From JBFGCA01 sp041567315 (lineage in GTDB: Bacteria; Acidobacteriota; Thermoanaerobaculia; Multivoradales; JAHEKO01): DNA of 30,419 bases. Location: positions 1 to 30,419 of the forward strand of contig JBFGCA010000050.1 in the NCBI GenBank assembly GCA_041567315.1. Reading direction: 5' to 3'. The notes beneath the pieces are model-generated. The model was not told the DNA's origin, ran no database searches, and saw only the letters and a program-made list of their open reading frames with translations. Below are positions 24,135 to 30,419 of this stretch, piece by piece. Made by a program: the position numbers and the translations under genes. Each line of letters opens with the position of its first letter. Positions within the stretch are counted from its first letter, which is position 1.

Positions 24135-26029
24135 GGCCGCAGCTCCAGGTGGAAGACCGCCATCGACGCCCCGCCCAGGCCGGGGCGCAGGGTCAGCTCC
24201 ACCCGCTCCGCCGCGACCGGCGGCGCGAAGGCCGAGCGGCCGCGGTAGCGCTGCGCGAAGAGATCCCCCGACGGCGCCACCCAGGAGAGCCACGGCGGCG
24301 GTGCCCGGAAGCCCGGCAGGCTGGCCACGTCGCGGCGCCGCGCCGCCCACTCACCGGTGTCGATCCCGGCCTCGAGCGTCCAGGTGCGGCGGTCGCCGTC
24401 GGCCGCCACCAGGACCAGATCGGCCACCGGGGTGCCGGGCTCGAGGGCGGCCGAGTCGGCCAGATAGGAGTCGACGACGGCCTCCGCCACCCGCGTCCCC
24501 GGCGGCAGCTCGAACCCGGCGCTGGGGCTGTCGCCGTCGAGAACCAGCACCCGCGGAGCACCCGGGTCCTCGACCATGGGCTGCACCGCGGGCGGCGGCA
24601 GCGCCCAGACCGCGGCGACGGCCAGCAGCAGCAGGCCGGCGAACGCCGGGCGCCAGCCGCGCCGCGTCAGCGACGGGCCCAGGAGCCGCTCCCAGGCAAC
24701 GCCGAGCCCAGCCACCGCGAGGGCCACGAGGAGCGCTGCCAACCAGCCGGGAACCAGCCCCAGCAGGCCCAGCAGGTCGACCTGCGGACTGGCGCGGAGC
24801 CAGGGGTAGGTCGAGAGCAGACCGACCCCGGTAACGAGAGCCCCGCTCCACACCGTCTGCAGCTCGGCGACGGCGCCGCGGCCGCGGAGGGTCAGGGCGG
24901 CCACCGCCAGCGCCGCCGCCAGCGCGTCGGGGTCGCGGGCGACCCGCCAGGCCAGCAGGGCGAGCAGCAACGCCATCGCCGCCTGCCGCCGCCGGCCGGC
25001 GGCGGGCAAGAGCGCCGCCGGCAGCAGCAGGACCGGCCAGGAGAGGAGCTGCAGGCTGGCGGTCCAGCCGCGGACCGCCGGCATCGCCGCCGCCAGGCCC
25101 AGCGCCAGCAGCCCCGCCGCGACCTGGGGTCCGCGCCGCGGCAGCCAGCAGACCGCCGCGGCCAGCGCCAGCACCGGGCCGAGCCCGGGCTTGAGCGCCC
25201 AGGCGGCGGCGACGGCGGCGGCCAGCACCGCTCCGGCGAGGGCCGGCGGCAGCGCCCGGGTGCGAAGCGCCACCGCGGCTGCCACCGCCGCGAGACACAG
25301 GACGCCGCTGACCGTCCAGCCGCCGGCCAGGATCAGCACCACGGCCGCCGCTAGCAGTGCCCGCCGCCGCTCTTCGGCCGACTCGAGCACCACGTAGGCG
25401 GCGGCCGCCGCCAGCGGCAGGGCCAGCAGCCGCACCAACGTCCGCAGGTCGATCGCCGGCGCCAGCAGCAGATCGGCCCGCATCAGGAACTGCAGCCCGA
25501 GCGCCGCCGGCACGGCGAAGCCCCAGCCGAGCAGCACCCGGTCCTCGACCACGTCTTGCTCGCGTCCTTGCCCCGTAGCGCTCGCCTGTCGAACCGTCCG
25601 ATCCCTACCCGGCTCTGCTGACCTTTGTGGGTCGAGGTCGAGCCGGTCCGCCGGCGGGCCGTCCGCATCGGCGGCGCTCGGGAGGGCGCCGCGCAGCCGC
25701 CGGGCGATCGCGAACCCCAGAGCGAGCGCCAGCAGCAGGGTCAGCGCGGCGCCCCGCGTCGGCCCGGCCGGCACCACCCAGACCACGGTGGTCGCCAGCA
25801 GCGCGCCGGCGCCGAGCTCGATCGCCGGCCGCCGGCTGAGCGCCGCCACCGCCAGCAGCACGGCGGTCGAGAGGATCGCCAGGTAGCGGGTCTCGACCGC
25901 CGCCGCCGGGTCGGCCTGGGCGGCACCGTAGGTGGCCATCGCCAGCCCCGCCGCCAGCGCCACCGCGAGCTGGGCCAGCAGCCCGCCGTTCCCACCACGG
26001 GCTGCTGGAGAGAGGCGGCGATCGGGCAT
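24131..26029 (-). CDS. Polytopic membrane protein, partner of GT-C-type paralogue 2
   Basis: A 632-residue protein I do not recognise. From ATG 26029 there are about four helices (LLAQLAVALAAGLAMATYG onward). A hydrophilic segment of about 55 residues follows (SAADADGPPADRLDLDPQRS and onward). Then come about twelve Ala/Leu-rich helices, and a soluble C-terminal domain of about 150 residues (from APRVLVLDGDSPSAGFELPP) that looks beta-rich and ends VFHLELRP. The last helix before it, WALPPPAVQPMVEDPG, suggests the domain lies outside the membrane. The open frame reaches 26629 but overlaps serS antisense. No Shine-Dalgarno sequence is clear. The 4-bp overlap with the GT-C-type gene suggests they act together, perhaps in transfer of a lipid-linked sugar; that is inference. 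Confidence 0.65.
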   Translation of the reverse strand: MPDRRLSPAARGGNGGLLAQLAVALAAGLAMATYGAAQADPAAAVETRYLAILSTAVLLAVAALSRRPAIELGAGALLATTVVWVVPAGPTRGAALTLLLALALGFAIARRLRGALPSAADADGPPADRLDLDPQRSAEPGRDRTVRQASATGQGREQDVVEDRVLLGWGFAVPAALGLQFLMRADLLLAPAIDLRTLVRLLALPLAAAAAYVVLESAEERRRALLAAAVVLILAGGWTVSGVLCLAAVAAAVALRTRALPPALAGAVLAAAVAAAWALKPGLGPVLALAAAVCWLPRRGPQVAAGLLALGLAAAMPAVRGWTASLQLLSWPVLLLPAALLPAAGRRRQAAMALLLALLAWRVARDPDALAAALAVAALTLRGRGAVAELQTVWSGALVTGVGLLSTYPWLRASPQVDLLGLLGLVPGWLAALLVALAVAGLGVAWERLLGPSLTRRGWRPAFAGLLLLAVAAVWALPPPAVQPMVEDPGAPRVLVLDGDSPSAGFELPPGTRVAEAVVDSYLADSAALEPGTPVADLVLVAADGDRRTWTLEAGIDTGEWAARRRDVASLPGFRAPPPWLSWVAPSGDLFAQRYRGRSAFAPPVAAERVELTLRPGLGGASMAVFHLELRP

Positions 26030-26125
26030 CGGGGGCGGCGGGCCGCGGGCGCGCTTGGATTCGGTGGCAGCTACTTCGAGAGCGCCGGCATCATAACCGC
26101 AACCAGGGGCGCCCCGCCCTTCGGC

Positions 26126-26131
26126 TACACT
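26126..26131 (+). promoter_or_regulatory. -10-like box just upstream of serS (leaderless type)
   Basis: TACACT lies 7 nt before the serS ATG with no Shine-Dalgarno sequence between. The layout matches those before lpd and the first nucleotidyltransferase gene. Confidence 0.45.
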
Positions 26132-26138
26132 GCCGCGC

Positions 26139-27422
26139 ATGCTGTCGCGAGAGCTGCTCCGGAGCCACCCCGACCGCGTTCGGCAGGGACTCGCCGGCCG
26201 CGGCGCCGGCCGCGAGCTGGTCGACTCGTGGCAGCGGCTCGACGAAGAGCGCCGGGCGCTGCTGGTCGAGACCGAGGAGTTCAAGCGGCAGCGCAACGAG
26301 GCGAGCCGCGAGATCGGCCGCCTCAAACAGCGCGGCGAAGACGCCGCGGCGGCGATCGCCGAAGTCGGGCGCGTCAAAGCGCGGATCGGCCAGGGCGAAG
26401 AGCGGCTCGCCGTTCTCGACGCCGAGCTCGCCGAGCTCGAGATGGGGTTTCCCAACCTGCCACACGAGAGCGTCCCGGTGGGCGAAGACGACCGCGCCAA
26501 CCGCGTCGAGCGGGTGGTCGGCGAGCCGCCGGTCTTCGACTTCGAGCCCCAGGCGCACTGGGACCTGGGGCCGGCGCTCGGCATCCTCGACTTCGAGCGC
26601 GGCGCCAAGGTGGCGGGCGCCCGCTTCACCGCCTACCTGGGGGCCGGGGCGCGGCTCGAGCGGGCGCTGATCAACTTCATGCTCGACCTCCACACCCGCG
26701 AGCACGGCTACCGCGAGGTGCTGCCGCCCTTCATCGTCAACGCCGACGCCCTGACCGGCACCGGTCAGCTCCCCAAGTTCGGGGCCGACCTCTTCAAGCT
26801 CGAGGGGCACGCCTACTACCTGGTGCCCACCGCCGAGGTGCCGCTCACCAACCTGCACCGCGGCGAGGTGCTCGAAGAGGCCGATCTGCCGCGCCGCTAC
26901 GCCGCCTACACCCCCTGCTTCCGCGCCGAGGCCGGCTCCTACGGAAAAGACGTCCGCGGCCTCATCCGCCAGCACCAGTTCAACAAGGTCGAGCTGGTCC
27001 AGCTCGCCCACCCCGAGCGCAGCTTCGAGGCCCTGGAAGAGCTGACCGGCCACGCCGAGCGCGTCCTCCAGCTCCTCGGCCTCCCCTACCGCGTGGTCAC
27101 CCTCTCCACCGGCGACATGGGCGTCGCCGCCGCCAAGACCTACGACCTCGAAGTCTGGCTCCCCGGCCAGAGCGCCTACCGAGAGATCTCCTCCTGCTCC
27201 AACTGCACCGACTTCCAGGCGCGCCGCGCCGACCTCCGCTACCGCCCCTCAGCCGGCGGCAAGCCCCGCCTCCTCCACAGCCTCAACGGCTCCGGCCTCG
27301 CCGTCGGCCGCACCCTCGTCGCCCTCCTCGAAAACCACCAGCAAGCCGACGGCACGGTGGCCATCCCCGAGCCGCTGCGGCCCTACCTGGACGGCCTCGA
27401 CCGGATCACGGCCGAGGGCTGA
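26139..27422 (+). CDS. serS: Seryl-tRNA synthetase
   Basis: Class II synthetase (427 aa) that charges tRNA-Ser. The N-terminal tRNA-binding coiled coil occupies about residues 25-105 (EEFKRQRNEASREIGRLKQR and so on, then FPNLPHESVPVGEDD). The catalytic core has motif 1 near FTAYLGAGARLERALINFML, the serine-binding LVPTAEVPLTN, motif 2 FRAEAGSYGKDVRGLIRQHQ with FNKVELV after it, and motif 3 GSGLAVGRTLVALLEN. Length is normal. Its own substrate tRNA gene lies 0.8 kb downstream, beyond a toxin-antitoxin-like pair. No ribosome binding site is visible, and a TACACT box is 7 nt upstream, so the message may be leaderless. Confidence 0.97.
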   Translation: MLSRELLRSHPDRVRQGLAGRGAGRELVDSWQRLDEERRALLVETEEFKRQRNEASREIGRLKQRGEDAAAAIAEVGRVKARIGQGEERLAVLDAELAELEMGFPNLPHESVPVGEDDRANRVERVVGEPPVFDFEPQAHWDLGPALGILDFERGAKVAGARFTAYLGAGARLERALINFMLDLHTREHGYREVLPPFIVNADALTGTGQLPKFGADLFKLEGHAYYLVPTAEVPLTNLHRGEVLEEADLPRRYAAYTPCFRAEAGSYGKDVRGLIRQHQFNKVELVQLAHPERSFEALEELTGHAERVLQLLGLPYRVVTLSTGDMGVAAAKTYDLEVWLPGQSAYREISSCSNCTDFQARRADLRYRPSAGGKPRLLHSLNGSGLAVGRTLVALLENHQQADGTVAIPEPLRPYLDGLDRITAEG

Positions 27423-27439
27423 GGGACATCGCCCGGTGC

Positions 27440-27445
27440 TACGAT
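27440..27445 (+). promoter_or_regulatory. -10-like box before the first nucleotidyltransferase gene (leaderless type)
   Basis: TACGAT lies 7 nt before GTG 27453, the same hexamer and almost the same spacing as before lpd. No Shine-Dalgarno sequence is seen. Confidence 0.45.
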
Positions 27446-27452
27446 CTCGTGG

Positions 27453-27809
27453 GTGAGCGAGGTTACCGTACTGCGGGCGGAGGCCCACTTCAGCCTCGAG
27501 GAGCTGGCGCATCTGGCCGCTGGGCCGCTCGCTGCGCTCGGTGCCGAGCGGGCGATCGTCTTCGGGTCCTACGCTCGCGGCGAAAGCGACGGCTTCTCGG
27601 ACCTCGACCTGGCCATCGTGCTCGACACCGACCTGCCGCGCCTCCGGCGCGGCCGCCTGCTCGGCCCGCTCCTCGCCGCCCTGCCGGTTGGAATCGACCC
27701 CGTGGTCTACACCCCGCAGGAGTTCAAAGAGGGCCTCCGGCGCGGCCTCGGCATCTTCGACGCCATCGCCCGCGAGGGCGTCACCATCTATGAGTGCCCG
27801 CCGGACTGA
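27453..27809 (+). CDS. Minimal nucleotidyltransferase (MNT), pair 1
   Basis: A 118-residue nucleotidyltransferase of the polymerase-beta fold. The signature GS-x10-DxD is exact: Gly38-Ser39 in IVFGSYARGES, and Asp50/Asp52 in SDLDLAIV. A third acidic residue is Asp82 in GIDPVVYT. Family members pair with HEPN-domain proteins, and some inactivate the partner by adding AMP. The gene overlaps the HEPN gene by 20 bp, so they form one unit. The GTG start has a TACGAT box 7 nt upstream. All three catalytic acids are present, so it should be active. Confidence 0.88.
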   Translation: MSEVTVLRAEAHFSLEELAHLAAGPLAALGAERAIVFGSYARGESDGFSDLDLAIVLDTDLPRLRRGRLLGPLLAALPVGIDPVVYTPQEFKEGLRRGLGIFDAIAREGVTIYECPPD

Positions 27810-28194
27810 AGCCGAGCGCTGGCTGCGCTCGGCCCACGAAGACCTGGACTCCGCCCGCACCTTGGCCTCCGCAGGCCATCACGCCCCGGCCTGCTTCTTC
27901 GCCCAGCAGGCGGCCGAGAAGGCAGTCAAGGCGCTCCACTACTTGCGCGGTGCCCGCGCCGTCATCGGCCACAGCGTCCGCAGCCTGATCGAGCGCCTCG
28001 AGCCCCGCGAAGAAAGCCTCGACCGCCTCCTTGCCGCCGCCGTCGCCCTGGATCTCCTCTACCTGCCCACCCGCTACCCCAACGGCCTCGACGACGGCAC
28101 CCCGGGCGAAGCCTTCTCCGCCACCGAATCCACCGAGGCGATCACCCGCTCCGAAGAGATCCTGGCATCGGCAGCTGGGCTCGCGGAGCTATAG
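27790..28194 (+). CDS. HEPN-domain protein, pair 1 (putative toxin of MNT/HEPN module)
   Basis: A 134-residue all-helical HEPN protein. The N-terminus (AERWLRSAHEDLDSARTLAS) and the helix FFAQQAAEKAVKALHY are typical of the HEPN family that includes COG2250 proteins. The RNase-type motif R-x4-H is Arg56 to His61 in RAVIGHSV. It lacks the Tyr two residues after His that HepT uses as AMP acceptor, so control by its partner may differ from the classic MntA-HepT pair. ATG 27790 lies inside the end of the nucleotidyltransferase gene (20-bp overlap). By analogy it is a ribonuclease toxin. Confidence 0.85.
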   Translation: MSARRTEAERWLRSAHEDLDSARTLASAGHHAPACFFAQQAAEKAVKALHYLRGARAVIGHSVRSLIERLEPREESLDRLLAAAVALDLLYLPTRYPNGLDDGTPGEAFSATESTEAITRSEEILASAAGLAEL

Positions 28195-28235
28195 GCCAGG
28201 GGCCGAGCACTCCGATAGGCTGGAGCGCCACCAGC

Positions 28236-28325
28236 GGAGGGGTGGCTGAGCGGTCGAAAGCACCGGTCTTGAAAACCGGCGTCGGTTGACCCCGACCGTG
28301 GGTTCGAATCCCACCCCCTCCGCCA
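28236..28325 (+). tRNA. tRNA-Ser(UGA)
   Basis: The cloverleaf can be folded by eye. The acceptor arms are GGAGGGG and CCCCTCC, followed by discriminator G and encoded CCA. The anticodon arm CCGGT-CTTGAAA-ACCGG has anticodon TGA. A long variable arm (from CGTCGG to CCGACC) is typical of tRNA-Ser. The T arm is GTGGG-TTCGAAT-CCCAC. Ninety bases including CCA. Confidence 0.97.
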
Positions 28326-28336
28326 GATAAAGCACC

Positions 28337-28344
28337 TTTTTTTT
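28337..28344 (+). terminator. T-tract ending the tRNA-Ser transcript
   Basis: Eight consecutive T residues 12 nt after the tRNA 3' end, the longest T-run noticed in this GC-rich window. No separate stem precedes it, so the tRNA fold itself may act as the upstream structure. Confidence 0.5.
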
Positions 28345-28448
28345 AGAGTCATTCAGGGTTCCCTCTCCAGGGCACTCAGCGAGAGCGGCCCTTCGCCGCG
28401 CCGAGCCGCCAGCGAGGTCCCAGGACCAGGCTCCACCGACGCCAGAGG

Positions 28449-28454
28449 TAGAAT
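28449..28454 (+). promoter_or_regulatory. -10-like box upstream of second nucleotidyltransferase gene
   Basis: TAGAAT, 22 nt before ATG 28477, with GGAG in between at 28462-28465. No convincing -35. Confidence 0.4.
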
Positions 28455-28476
28455 CCCGTCCACGGAGCCGCGCAGT

Positions 28477-28785
28477 ATGATCCAGGCAATCGAGTCACGC
28501 CGCGGTGCAGTCGCCAGCCTCTGCCGGCAGTTTCACGTCGAGAGGCTCGATGTGTTCGGCTCAGCGGCCTCGGATGCGTTCGATGAGCAGGCTAGCGACC
28601 TCGACTTTCTGGTGGAGTTCCGGCCGGTCGAGTCGATGAGCCCGGCGGGCCAGTACTTCGGCCTCTTGGATGAGCTGCAGAAGCTCTTCGGTCGAGAGGT
28701 CGATCTCCTCACCCAGCGGTCGTTGCGCAATCCCTACTTCATCCGCTCCGTCGAGAAGACGCGCCGCCTGCTATATGCGGCCTGA
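28477..28785 (+). CDS. Minimal nucleotidyltransferase (MntA-like), pair 2
   Basis: A 102-residue nucleotidyltransferase. Gly28-Ser29 in LDVFGSAASDAFDE is followed by Asp41/Asp43 in SDLDFLVEF and a third acid, Asp76, in REVDLLTQ. The GS-to-DxD spacing is 11 residues rather than 10, a variant I have seen in related antitoxin-type proteins. It ends with the common tail SVEKTRRLLYAA. The stop is inside the HepT-like gene (11-bp overlap). By family it is the antitoxin that AMPylates HepT. Its sequence is quite different from the pair 1 enzyme, so the two pairs are not a recent duplication. Confidence 0.88.
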   Translation: MIQAIESRRGAVASLCRQFHVERLDVFGSAASDAFDEQASDLDFLVEFRPVESMSPAGQYFGLLDELQKLFGREVDLLTQRSLRNPYFIRSVEKTRRLLYAA

Positions 28786-29125
28786 AGCGCCCAAGCATCT
28801 CGAGGACGTTCGGGATGCGGCGGCGTTCGTCCTCGAAGTGACGGCCGGCCAGAGCCTGAGTGAATACCTCGAGAACCGCCTGCTCCGGCAGGGCGTCGAG
28901 CGCAACTTCGAGATCATTGGCGAGGCTCTCAACCGGCTGCGGCGCGACGACCCGGAAACCGCAGCGCGGATCGGCGACACGCCGCGTATCGTCGCCTTCC
29001 GGAACATCCTCGCCCACGGCTACGACGCCATCGACCACGAGATCGTCTGGCACCTGATCGGAGAGGAGCTTCCGGGCCTCGTGGAAATCGTGGCGGCTAT
29101 GCTCGCCGAGGCCGGCGAACCGTGA
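28775..29125 (+). CDS. HepT-like ribonuclease toxin (DUF86), pair 2
   Basis: A 116-residue HEPN protein of the HepT/DUF86 family. The family block VERNFEIIGEALNRL is followed by VAFRNILAHGYD, which contains the complete R-x4-H-x-Y motif (Arg76, His81, Tyr83). In studied MntA-HepT systems, Arg and His cut RNA and the Tyr is modified by the nucleotidyltransferase. ATG 28775 is chosen because the family N-terminus (PEAPKHLEDVRDAA) begins right after it. The gene is intact and follows the nucleotidyltransferase with an 11-bp overlap, so this looks like a working type VII toxin-antitoxin pair. Confidence 0.9.
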   Translation: MRPEAPKHLEDVRDAAAFVLEVTAGQSLSEYLENRLLRQGVERNFEIIGEALNRLRRDDPETAARIGDTPRIVAFRNILAHGYDAIDHEIVWHLIGEELPGLVEIVAAMLAEAGEP

Positions 29126-29228
29126 CGCCAGCGCGAGATCCTGCTCCGCAGTGACCTGTAGTCGAGGCAACTGGCGCTTCGATCTCCGAGAAGGCCTGTC
29201 CGGCCGGGGGTGGCGCCTTGGCCTAACG

Positions 29229-30029
29229 CTACTCGGCCGGAAGAGCGGGGTCCAGCGGCAGGTAGCTCAGGTCCCTCCGGTAGACCGCGGTCTCGGACCA
29301 CTCGCTCTCCACCGAGTCCGCGATGCCGGCCAGGATCTTCGCCGTCTCCTCGGCCCCGTAGACCTCCGTCAGGACCGCGGGAAGCGGCTTCTCGTTGGGC
29401 GCGAAGGACGCCCAGTCCGGTCCCGGTAGGACGACCACGTAGGTCGGCAGCCGGCCGCCGTCCTCCCTCTGGTACCAGATGTAGCTCGCCAGCCAGTCGG
29501 TCTTGACGATCGCCTCGTGGATCTTGCCGATCGCCTCCAGGAAGGCGCCCTGCTTGCCCGGCCGCACGTCGAAGGTGATGACCCGGCTGACTCCTGAGGG
29601 CCCCTCGCCCGGTGGGAGGCGGCTGAGGGCGGGCAGCACCGAGTAGAACATCGGCACGCCCTTCTCCAGATAGGGATCGACGTTGACGGCCGCATCGGCC
29701 TCGTCCGCCTCGACGTTTTCGCCCGTGACGTCGAAATCGGCCCAGTGGTGGCCGAAGCTCACGCGGATGTAGGTGCCCGCCCTCTTGCCGCTCACCACCT
29801 GCCAGGTGTGGAGCCCGTTGGGGTCGTTCTGCGAGGCGTGGAGGGCGTTGTGCGCTGTCAACCCCGCCTCGAAGTCGTCGCTCATGCCGTCCTTCACCGT
29901 CCAGTAGGTCACTTGCGTGACCACACCCACGGCCCCTTCCGACGCTTCGTGACTTTCCGCGCCGGCACCCGCCGGCCAGGTCAACGCCAGCAGCGCCAGC
30001 GTCGCCAGATAACCCACCAGTTTCTTCAT
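29229..30029 (-). CDS. Secreted protein with two dimeric alpha-beta-barrel-like repeats
   Basis: A 266-residue exported protein with a signal peptide (MKKLVGYLATLALLALTWPAGAGA, cut before ESH). The mature part has two halves with the same layout. One is VTQVTYWTVKDGMSDDFEAG then helix and SGKRAGTYIRVSFGHHWADF. The other is VSRVITFDVRPGKQGAFLEA then helix, YIWYQREDG and PTYVVVLPGPDWASFA. This is the strand-helix-strand order of ferredoxin-like ABM/NIPSNAP-type domains, so a fused pseudo-dimer is likely. The ATG has AGGAGG upstream. The catalytic role is unknown. It ends about 100 bp from the HepT-like gene, convergent. Confidence 0.7.
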   Translation of the reverse strand: MKKLVGYLATLALLALTWPAGAGAESHEASEGAVGVVTQVTYWTVKDGMSDDFEAGLTAHNALHASQNDPNGLHTWQVVSGKRAGTYIRVSFGHHWADFDVTGENVEADEADAAVNVDPYLEKGVPMFYSVLPALSRLPPGEGPSGVSRVITFDVRPGKQGAFLEAIGKIHEAIVKTDWLASYIWYQREDGGRLPTYVVVLPGPDWASFAPNEKPLPAVLTEVYGAEETAKILAGIADSVESEWSETAVYRRDLSYLPLDPALPAE

Positions 30030-30345
30030 CGTCTCCTCCTCTCCGAGGGTCGGCACGGCTGTCCGCGACGGGCTTGACTGCCCGCGCGGCGGAGCCTCGA
30101 ATCGAGCTGCAACGGCGCCGCGCAGTATACAACCCGGGAGCGAGCCGCCGCCGGTCGCGGCCGCCACCCGTCTCGCCCGGGCCGGGCGCAGCGGCCTGGG
30201 TCGGCCCCGACGGGCCGGCGGGCTGGCAGGCTTTTTGCTCTTGATCCGGCGAGGTCAATGCCTGGCCTCGCGACCGTGCGGCAGGGCCGCACGCCCCGGC
30301 CCCGGCGCCCCACCCGAGCGCCCGGAGGCCGCGAGGAGACAAGCC
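30030..30345. other. Divergent intergenic region (316 bp)
   Basis: It separates the minus-strand secreted protein from a plus-strand lipoprotein gene. On the minus strand TATACT (30124-30129) is a good -10 candidate for the secreted protein, giving a leader of about 90 nt. Its -35 is not recognisable. On the plus strand the ribosome binding site GAGGAG (30333-30338) precedes ATG 30346. Antisense-looking open frames here lack coding character. A GCTTTTTGC patch at 30231-30239 is AT-rich but has no stable stem beside it. Confidence 0.5.
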
Positions 30346-30419
30346 ATGAGGACGCTTCGTTTCGTCCTGCTTCTGGGGGTCGCGGCGGCGGCGATCGGCT
30401 CCACCTGCGACGACGGGCC
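30346..30419 (+). CDS. Lipoprotein, N-terminal fragment (runs off window)
   Basis: Only 24 codons are visible: MRTLRFVLLLGVAAAAIGST followed by Cys-Asp-Asp-Gly. The basic start, hydrophobic core and lipobox (IGSTC, Cys21) point to a lipoprotein signal peptide; Asp after the Cys could favour retention in the inner membrane by the E. coli rule, which may not hold here. GAGGAG lies 7 nt before the ATG. Function cannot be told from this piece. Confidence 0.65.
   Translation, partial: MRTLRFVLLLGVAAAAIGSTCDDG

Noticed and set aside
28326..28476. A small gene between tRNA-Ser and the second nucleotidyltransferase
   Set aside because: Only a T-tract and a -10-like box are seen; no frame with a start, ribosome binding site and protein-like sequence.
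28298..30419. Integration of a mobile element at the tRNA-Ser 3' end
   Set aside because: No second copy of the tRNA 3' sequence and no integrase or transposase was seen downstream in the window.

Overview
The window is about 30 kb of very GC-rich bacterial DNA, dense with short-spaced or overlapping genes and with many GTG and TTG starts. The content suggests a Gram-negative bacterium with an outer membrane: a beta-barrel protein ending in Phe, lipoproteins, an exosortase-like protein and a secreted di-haem peroxidase. The mix of an E. coli-type AceE, a RicT-type PSP1 protein, a VCBS/ASPIC protein and large TPR proteins fits Acidobacteriota or a neighbouring phylum. That placement is inference. 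No rRNA or long marker gene fixes it.

Layout. 1-5635 holds the pyruvate dehydrogenase genes (aceE without its 5' end, aceF, lpd with its own lipoyl domain). An AbrB/PIN toxin-antitoxin pair with a palindromic operator sits between aceF and lpd. 5632-9101 holds a PaaI-like thioesterase, inorganic pyrophosphatase, S-adenosylmethionine decarboxylase, an exported TPR protein and a di-haem cytochrome c peroxidase. 9137-11326 is a large GT-C-type membrane protein. 11401-15558 (minus) holds a TPR lipoprotein, a secreted protein with a C-terminal membrane anchor, and a seven-repeat VCBS/ASPIC protein. 15774-17261 is a polytopic protein with two exosortase-like Cys-Arg-His sets. 17270-17989 (minus) is a small outer-membrane barrel. 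18357-21931 holds purD, a RicT-like PSP1 protein, an Hfq-like protein and pdxA. 21942-26029 (minus) holds a second GT-C-type protein, paralogous to the first, with a membrane partner. 26139-29125 holds serS and two nucleotidyltransferase/HEPN pairs on either side of tRNA-Ser(UGA). 29229-30029 (minus) is a secreted two-repeat protein, and a lipoprotein gene begins at 30346.

How the genes fit together. The first block feeds acetyl-CoA and general metabolism. The middle block looks devoted to the cell envelope: exported repeat proteins, a likely protein-sorting enzyme, a candidate substrate with a tripartite C-terminal tail, and two GT-C-type enzymes. The best candidate for something undescribed is the double-headed exosortase-like protein. 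Its two halves keep the same Cys-to-Arg spacing of 41 residues and nearly the same Arg-to-His spacing. Several genes also appear to be transcribed without a leader, with a -10-like hexamer 7-8 nt before the start codon.
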